Shown here: in pieces, positions 59,056-64,000 of the stretch
Numbering within the stretch: the first letter of the stretch is position 1
How the letters are laid out: each line of letters opens with the position of its first letter
DNA from: Reyranella sp.
Lineage (GTDB): Bacteria; Pseudomonadota; Alphaproteobacteria; Reyranellales; Reyranellaceae
Assembly: GCF_004297265.1 (NCBI RefSeq)
Contig: NZ_SCUT01000058.1
Location: 16,895 to 80,894 of the forward strand
Length of the DNA stretch: 64,000 bases
Reading direction: 5' to 3'
The notes under the pieces: generated by a model
Databases searched by the model: none
What the model was told of the DNA's origin: nothing
What the model saw: only the letters and a program-made list of their open reading frames with translations
Translations under genes and position numbers: made by a program

Positions 59056-59664
59056 GTGACCATCAAGATTTACGGGCCGACGGCCTCACGTGCGGCGCGC
59101 GCCCTCTGGATCGCGCATGAACTCGGCATTCCGTACGAGCACATCGCCGTCGAGATGAAGGACCTCAAGAATCCCGACTATCTCAAGGTCAATCCGAACG
59201 GCAAGGTGCCGACGCTGGTGGACGGCGACTTCAAACTCTTCGAGTCGATGGCGATCAACCTCTACCTCGCCGCCAAGCACGGCAGGGACGGCTTCATGCC
59301 GGCCAGCCTCGAGGATCAGGCCCTGTGCAACCAGTGGAGCTTCTGGGGCATGACCGAGCTCGAGAAACACCTGCTCACGATCCTGATCGACATGTTCATG
59401 ACCGCGCCCGACAAGCGCAAGCCGGAGGTCGTCGCCGAGGCGCAGAAGGCGTTGCCGAAGCCGCTGGCGGTGCTCAACGGCGCCCTCGAAGGCCGCGACT
59501 ACCTGCTGGGCTCGACCTTTACCGTCGCGGACCTGAACCTGGCCTCGATCATGAGCTGGGCCAAGCCGATCAAGGTCGACTTCGGCCCGTTCCCGAACGT
59601 CAGTGCCTGGCTCGATCGCTGCCTGTCGCGCCCCTCCTACAAGGCCGCCCGGGCCGCCAAGTAA
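59056..59664 (+). CDS. Glutathione S-transferase family protein
   Basis: The 202-residue product starts at GTG 59056 (GGGGAG 8 nt before). The thioredoxin-like domain has IYGPTASRAARALWIAHELGIPYEHI, NPNGKVPTLVDGDFKLFESMAINLYLA (read in parts) with cis-Pro and the ESMA glutathione site; the helical domain has FTVADLNLASIMSW. It may detoxify or open products of the Rieske oxygenases upstream (context only). Confidence 0.88.
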   Translation: MTIKIYGPTASRAARALWIAHELGIPYEHIAVEMKDLKNPDYLKVNPNGKVPTLVDGDFKLFESMAINLYLAAKHGRDGFMPASLEDQALCNQWSFWGMTELEKHLLTILIDMFMTAPDKRKPEVVAEAQKALPKPLAVLNGALEGRDYLLGSTFTVADLNLASIMSWAKPIKVDFGPFPNVSAWLDRCLSRPSYKAARAAK

Positions 59665-59668
59665 GCCG

Positions 59669-60925
59669 CTACTCCGCGGGCGCGACCCGCGGCGCCGGCA
59701 ACGACGCGTCGCGCTCTTTGCCGGGCAGCAGCAGCGCCACCAGGGTGATCGCGACCGAGACGGCGGCGAGGCCGAGGAACAGAAGTTCCAGGCTTCCGGT
59801 CGTCTCGCGCACCCAGGCAATCAGCAGGATCGCGAGCGGCCCGGCCCCGAAGGCCACGACGAACTTCGCGCCGAAGCCCAGCCCGTGATAGCGGCTGGGC
59901 GTGTAGCGGGCGATCAGGATGTTCTCGATCGGGCCCGCCGCCGAACTCAGCACAGCCGAGCCGATGGCGCCCAGCAGCGCCACGTAGCCGTTGCCCATGG
60001 CCAAGGCCAGCATGGCGACCACCTGCAGCGCCGAGGCCACGATATAAGTCGCCTTCAGCGGATAGCGGTCGATGATGCGCCTCCCCATCGCATACTGCGC
60101 CACGCCGGAGACGACATAGATCATCGAGGTGGCGAGGCCGACCCACAGGACGATCTGCGTGGCAACGCCCCACGAGGCGAGCCCGTCGCGCAGCGCCGAG
60201 ATCTCGGGCGCGAGCTTCACCTCGAAAACCATGGCGGCGCCGAACATCACCGCCTGCCAGATGACGCCTTCCAGCGCCATGGTGACGGAGAGCACCGAGA
60301 ACACGCGCCAGAAATCGCGACGGCCGACCTGTGTACCCTTGGCCTGCGGCATCGGCCGGTCGCCGACCTTGCCCTGGCGGATCTGCACCCAGAGCACGAC
60401 GCCGACGACGAGGCAGACGATGCCGGGAACGATGAAGGCCGCGCGCCACGAGGCCAGCGAGATCAGCACGCCGGGCACGATGCCGTAGAGCGCCAGGCCC
60501 GCACTGCCCCATAGCCCGTTCACGCCCATCGCGTGGCCCTGCTCCTTCGCCGTGCGGATCACCCAGCCGATCCCGACCGAATGATAGAAGGCGGCGAATG
60601 TGCCGATCCCGCACAGGGCCAGCGACAGCGCCAGCGAGTCGCCGCTCGGCACCAGGCCGCAGGCGATCGACGACAGGCCGAGGCCGAAAAACATCACGAC
60701 CATCATGGCCGGCGCCCCGAACCTGTCCGAGGCCCAGCCCGCCGGCAGCGACATGACGCCCAGCAGGACCGTGGCCGGCGCATAGAGGCGCAGCAGATCC
60801 TCGGCCGGCAGGTTCCAGGAAACCGCGAGGGTCAGCACGATCACGGCGTAGAAAGCCGCCATCATGTGCATCAGCGCGTGGCCGATGGAGGAGAACAGCA
60901 GGACGCGCTGGCCAGGATCGATCAT
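59669..60925 (-). CDS. MFS transporter
   Basis: The 418-residue carrier has about twelve helices and MFS signatures: GWASDRFGAPAMMVVM (motif A, near 58), VGIGWVIRTAKEQGHAMGVNGLWGSAG (read in parts) and a hydrophilic central loop (QIRQGKVGDRPMPQAKGTQVGRRD). ATG 60925 is chosen (AGG 8-9 nt upstream); an in-frame start at 60985 would add 20 uncharacteristic residues. Substrate unknown. It converges on the GST gene. Confidence 0.85.
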   Translation of the reverse strand: MIDPGQRVLLFSSIGHALMHMMAAFYAVIVLTLAVSWNLPAEDLLRLYAPATVLLGVMSLPAGWASDRFGAPAMMVVMFFGLGLSSIACGLVPSGDSLALSLALCGIGTFAAFYHSVGIGWVIRTAKEQGHAMGVNGLWGSAGLALYGIVPGVLISLASWRAAFIVPGIVCLVVGVVLWVQIRQGKVGDRPMPQAKGTQVGRRDFWRVFSVLSVTMALEGVIWQAVMFGAAMVFEVKLAPEISALRDGLASWGVATQIVLWVGLATSMIYVVSGVAQYAMGRRIIDRYPLKATYIVASALQVVAMLALAMGNGYVALLGAIGSAVLSSAAGPIENILIARYTPSRYHGLGFGAKFVVAFGAGPLAILLIAWVRETTGSLELLFLGLAAVSVAITLVALLLPGKERDASLPAPRVAPAE

Positions 60926-61033
60926 GGCGCCTGTATCCTTTGTCACCCGTTTCGGCGCAAGCGCAGCTTGCGGCAACGCTGCCATTCGCGCTAAAGCCCC
61001 CGTGCCGCGGGCCGACCGGCCGGCGGCACCGGT

Positions 61034-61110
61034 CGGGGCGTAGCGCAGCCTGGTAGCGCATCAGTCTGGGGGACTGGGGGTCGCAGGTTCAAATCCTGTC
61101 GCCCCGACCA
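61034..61110 (+). tRNA. tRNA-Pro (anticodon GGG)
   Basis: The 77-nt sequence folds as a tRNA: acceptor CGGGGCG/CGCCCCG, D-arm GCGC...GCGC, anticodon stem TCAGT/ACTGG around loop CTGGGGG (anticodon GGG), T-arm with GGTTCAAATCC and an encoded CCA. Beyond its 3' end the sequence turns into broken genes and transposase debris. Confidence 0.93.
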
Positions 61111-61476
61111 TTTAAGCCTTGAATTCATTGAGTTTCGGCAGCGAGGCGAGGAAGCCGCCCCGCCCAATATGCGCGTAAATTTGTTCGATTCTGCAAAATC
61201 CGGTGCACAGAGTCCCGGAGGATGTTCCCGCCCGGTTCTCAGGCACCGCCGAGGGTCCTGACGGCATCGTCAGCAGCCCCCGCGGGCCCATCATGACGGC
61301 ATGTGCGGAACCCGGATCGTCACCCGGCCGACCGCGCTCTACGACTCCCCTCGAGACAGAAGCGGGCGGCGGGGCGTGGGCCTGCCGCCAACCGGAGATC
61401 GCCATGGCTCGCCGCAGCACGAACCGCCACGCCACCCGCGTGAAGGCCCCTTCCTCATGTTGCCCGCCTGCACCGT
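61111..61476. other. Spacer after tRNA-Pro without a clear gene
   Basis: No convincing gene is seen in these 366 nt. A short MCGTRIVTRP reading starting near 61298 recalls the N-terminus of SRAP/YedK peptidases but is not followed by the rest of that domain. No direct repeat of the tRNA 3' end was found in the part of the island visible here. Confidence 0.5.
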
Positions 61477-61944
61477 GTGAAGCTCTTCCGCGTGGCCGAC
61501 GAGGCCGAACTCATGGCCGCCGCCGATCGAATCGCCGGACCGGCCGGCTGTTACGCCGTCGCCGGCTGGGCACCCGCCGATGTCGACTACAAGCTGATCC
61601 GCTTCGCCACAGCGGCCGAGGCCGAGGCGATGCAGCGCTGGATCGCGGAGTCGAGCATCGAGACGCGCCCGGCGCCGGCGCCCTACCGGGCCGTAGCTCA
61701 CCGCGGCGGGCGGCACGACCCGCTGATGGTCGCCCCCTGCCCCCACCGCCTCTGCACGCTGCGGGCGCTTCTGACGATCCTGAAGGGCGCGTGCTTGTGG
61801 TCTGCCGAACGTGCGAGCGCTACGCGCCGCTGTCGGCCGAGGGCGAGGATCTCGATCGCCCTTTTGAGCCCTGCCCGTTCGTCTGCAGCCAATGCGGCGC
61901 GCGGGCCGAGATCGTCATGGAGGCGCCTCGCGGCTTCACGCTGA
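61477..61944 (+). CDS. Hypothetical protein, probably frameshifted near 61700
   Basis: From GTG 61477 the first ~75 residues (FRVADEAELMAAADRIAG, AGCYAVAGWAPADVDYKLIR, FATAAEAEAMQRWIAES) look like a genuine small alpha/beta protein. After about 61700 the composition in this frame becomes Arg/Ser-rich and unlike a protein, while another frame becomes protein-like. Either the real gene ended near 61700 and was damaged, or a frameshift joined two genes. No SD. Function unknown. Confidence 0.4.
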   Translation: MKLFRVADEAELMAAADRIAGPAGCYAVAGWAPADVDYKLIRFATAAEAEAMQRWIAESSIETRPAPAPYRAVAHRGGRHDPLMVAPCPHRLCTLRALLTILKGACLWSAERASATRRCRPRARISIALLSPARSSAANAARGPRSSWRRLAASR

Positions 61945-62042
61945 CGACGCCCACGCCGCGGGAGCGCAGGCGCCTGGCCATCCGGACGGACCCGCCCGCC
62001 CGGTCGGATGGTCTTGAGGAGCTTGCCGACGCAGCGCGATAG
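61791..62042 (+). CDS. Small zinc-ribbon-like hypothetical protein (remnant?)
   Basis: From GTG 61791 the 83-residue frame contains VVCRTCERYAPL and PFVCSQCGARAEIV, two CxxC pairs 28-30 residues apart that could bind zinc. It overlaps the 3' part of the frame that starts at 61477, so both cannot be fully real. It is open upstream without a good start or SD. Its end abuts the decayed transposase. Confidence 0.35.
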   Translation: MLVVCRTCERYAPLSAEGEDLDRPFEPCPFVCSQCGARAEIVMEAPRGFTLTTPTPRERRRLAIRTDPPARSDGLEELADAAR

Positions 62043-62867
62043 GCCCTCCGGGGTGCGCTTCTGGGCGCATCCAGTGCTTGATCTTGGAGAGGGCTTTTCG
62101 ATCGGGTTTAGGTCGGGTGGGTAGGGCGGCAGGTACCAAAGCCTTGCGCCGACGGCCTCGAGCATCGGGCGCAGGGTCTTGGCTTTGTGGCTGCCGAGGT
62201 TGTCCAGGACGACGATGTCTCCTGGTCGCAGGGCCGGCAGGAGCAGCTGCTCGACATAGGCGCGGAAGTACTGGCCATTGATCGGACCGTCGAAGATGCA
62301 TGGGGCGGTGATCCCGTCCCAGCGCAGCGCGCCGAGGAAGCTCAGGGTTCGCCACCGTCCCTGAGGGCTGAGCCGCGCAGGCGCTGGCCCTTCGGGGCCC
62401 AGCCGCGCACGGGAGCCATGTTTGTCTTGATCCAGGTTTCGTCGATGAAGAACCAGGCGCCGCGGATCGAGCCCTGCCTGCAGGGCCTGCCAGCGCCGAT
62501 GGCGGGGCCACTCGGGCCGGGCCTGCTCAAGAGCGAACAGTGTTTTTTTGAAGCTGAGCCCTTCACGGCGTTCACACCGCATTGTGCGAGACCACCACGC
62601 CCCGGACCGCCAGCTCGTCCTTGAGCTTGTGCAGGGTCAGCTACGGCGTCCGGTCGATCCGTTCCCGGATGAAGGCCCGGTGGGCATTCAGCACCGGTTG
62701 GCGGCCAACCTTGCCCGGCGCCACGGAGCCTGTCGCCGGTAGCGCTGCGACCACTCCACCACCGTGGACGCCGCAAAATCAAACCGTGCCACCACCGACC
62801 GGCAGCTCTCGCCGGCTCCTACCGCTGCAACCACACGCTCACGCAGGTCATTCGAGAAAGGACACAT
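61995..62867 (-). pseudogene. IS630-family transposase, decayed
   Basis: Reading leftwards from ATG 62867, the HTH start (PFSNDLRERVVAAVGAGESC, ARFDFAASTVVEWSQRYR) is IS630-like. The frame then breaks; the rest continues across at least three other shifts and an in-frame TAG near 62645. The catalytic residues are recognisable in separate frames: first Asp in FIDETWIKTNMAPVRGW, second in GDIVVLDNLGSHK, Glu in YPPDLNPIEK. The C-terminal end is missing after KLLKTI. No intact ends or TA target duplication could be identified. It is not active. Confidence 0.85.
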
Positions 62868-63348
62868 CGATGCCAGCCTCCATTCCAGCCAGCAGGTTGA
62901 ATCACATTCTCAACCGCTCTGGAATACACTTCGATCCCTTCAAGACATAAATCGCGCGTCTCATATCGGTCCCTGTCCGCCCACCAATCACTCTTCCGGT
63001 TTGCGCCGGAGGATAGCTGCGAGAGCCTTGGTTTCGAATTCGTTCGGATGACGAGGCTGGACGATCGATAGGCCGTTCAACATGTTTATACCTCCAAGCA
63101 GATGAATCAGAAAGCATACTCAACCGCCCTCGGGTGGGTACGGATCGGTGCGGCCGACCGCGCGTCGCCCCGTCAGAACATTGACGACTGATAGAAGACG
63201 CACGGAATCGTCGGCGGTGCAGGCGGCCAAGCCTCCCCGAGGTTCCAAGCCGACACATGTCCAATCAATCAGCTCGTTACGCCCGATTCATTTGACGGAG
63301 CCGATTACACGCAATACGTTTAAATTAGAAAATGCGAGGTCCGAAGCC
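62868..63348. other. 480-nt region with tiny ORFs only
   Basis: No gene above 40 codons looks real here. The region holds the 31-codon ORF at 62988-63083 with a strong SD, and a 20-codon minus-strand ORF at 62902-62964 (MRRAIYVLKGSKCIPERLRM). GC content falls toward the right end. It separates the decayed transposase from the divergent methyltransferase gene. Confidence 0.5.
62988..63083 (-). CDS. 31-residue ORF with perfect ribosome binding site
   Basis: ATG 63083 is preceded by TTGGAGGTATAAAC, a textbook SD with 6-7 nt spacing. The peptide begins MLNGLSIVQPRHPNEFETKA and ends in a basic/acidic helix (ILRRKPEE). It has no signal peptide and no hydrophobic segment. It could be a truncated N-terminus of a former longer protein, a regulatory peptide or a precursor peptide. 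I recognise no family. AT-richer surroundings suggest transfer. Confidence 0.4.
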   Translation of the reverse strand: MLNGLSIVQPRHPNEFETKALAAILRRKPEE

Positions 63349-64000
63349 ATGGCCGCTGATGAAAAGATGATCTGGGATCGCTACGCCAACTGGGAATCGG
63401 TTTCTTCGTCGGATGACTTGTCCTTCGTGAAGCAGAGAATTACCGGCAGAAAAGTCGGGTGGTGGGAAAAAAACCAGCTCCCGGCAGGGTTTGAGGACGC
63501 ACTTGTGAAACTTGGGCGCGACCTTTCTCTGGCGGGCCAAGGAGGCGGAACTGTATTAGATTTTGGGTGTGGATTGGGTCGCAACGTCGAGTTTTTACGC
63601 TCACGATTTTCACGGGTCATCGGCCTGGATTTGCCCCGTATGATCGAAAATCTACGGAAGGATCCCATCGGAAAAAGCTATGATGCGCTATACGACGATC
63701 GGTCCCAACTGGTTTCGTCTGAGGACATCAATGTAATCTATGATTCAGTTGTTCTCCAACATATCAAAGACTTGGAATACAATAAAGACATCGTGAAAGA
63801 CTTTAACGCGATGACCAATCTTCGCTTCATAATTTCTCTCGCAGGGGGGTGGGGGGTCAGAGCACCTCAAACGTTGCTTCTCCTGAAAGATGCGGGATGG
63901 ACAGAGGTTTTTTCCGTTCAAGATGGTGAAACTTTCAGGAAGCCGCATATGCTGACAATTCTGAAGCACCCTTCAGTCCAGGTAAGACAGCAGAAAGCCA
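63349..64000 (+). CDS. Class I SAM-dependent methyltransferase, partial (right edge)
   Basis: From ATG 63349 (GAGG 9 nt upstream) the frame stays open for 217 codons to the window edge. Motif I is VLDFGCGLGRNV (69-80), followed by VIGLDLPRMIENLRK and a post-motif block INVIYDSVVLQHIKD, a class I methyltransferase pattern. The C-terminus is outside. Codon use (many AAA, GAT, TTT, TTA) and visibly lower GC differ from all other genes here, indicating horizontal acquisition. The target is unknown; small-molecule or glycan methylation is plausible. Confidence 0.8.
   Translation, partial: MAADEKMIWDRYANWESVSSSDDLSFVKQRITGRKVGWWEKNQLPAGFEDALVKLGRDLSLAGQGGGTVLDFGCGLGRNVEFLRSRFSRVIGLDLPRMIENLRKDPIGKSYDALYDDRSQLVSSEDINVIYDSVVLQHIKDLEYNKDIVKDFNAMTNLRFIISLAGGWGVRAPQTLLLLKDAGWTEVFSVQDGETFRKPHMLTILKHPSVQVRQQKA

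Noticed and set aside
62342..62782. Separate transposase gene next to a second one at 61698-62582
   Set aside because: The two frames are successive parts of one IS630 transposase broken by frameshifts, not two genes.
1..64000. rRNA operon, CRISPR array or replication origin
   Set aside because: None was seen on either strand; no 16S/23S-like stretches, no repeat-spacer pattern and no DnaA-box cluster were recognised by eye.

Overview
The window is high-GC and densely packed. Its gene content points to a free-living alphaproteobacterium, possibly of the Reyranella/Rhodospirillales or Bradyrhizobium type. The clues are the order alaC-hom-glpX-recJ, the degP/response-regulator/kinase block, class I PHA synthase, FnrN-type regulator cysteines, a rhizavidin-like avidin, TctABC and Liv transporters, and REP-like CCGGGAA hairpins. 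I infer this from gene content only; no rRNA or marker tree was available.

Layout. 1-1836: a partial oxalate/formate-type MFS carrier and two small secreted beta-barrel-like proteins, one of which is an avidin. 1857-15062: what looks like an oxygen-limitation regulon. A [4Fe-4S]-type Crp/Fnr regulator (4090-4854) sits among five TTGAY-N4-RTCAA boxes (3195, 4033, 7135, 9432, 9887). These boxes precede a PPK2 operon, a Tat-exported protein, a glycine-zipper/HdeA-like/Ca-H antiporter/K-channel operon, a DUF3300-DUF2950 pair with a divergent lipoprotein, and a DUF3141-phosphotransacylase-FabI-acetate kinase operon. Together they could store phosphate energy, protect the envelope and make ATP from acyl-CoA when oxygen is short. 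15190-27935: housekeeping genes (tRNA-Glu, recJ, glpX, hom, alaC, OmpA-like lipoprotein, phaC, gamma-carbonic anhydrase, rplM-rpsI, thioesterase, crotonase).

28047-39621: accessory metabolism: a GH46-like chitosanase, an orphan Bug/TctC receptor, a class II aldolase, a flavin monooxygenase fused in layout to a polyamine-type ABC importer, an exported peroxiredoxin, an OYE-type reductase, a CoA-binding protein, a GST and a YunG-like protein. 39622-43600: a hairpin-rich spacer, degP and a divergent two-component system. 43766-48464: a complete branched-chain amino-acid/amide (Liv) ABC operon. 48618-51525: a patatin and its membrane partner. 51727-60925: a lactonase, TctAB, an O-acetylhomoserine sulfhydrylase, two tandem Rieske oxygenases, a GST and an MFS carrier.

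61034-64000: tRNA-Pro(GGG), followed by broken genes, a decayed IS630 transposase, tiny ORFs and a visibly AT-richer methyltransferase gene running off the edge. This looks like the start of a genomic island. No CRISPR array, rRNA or intact integrase was seen.
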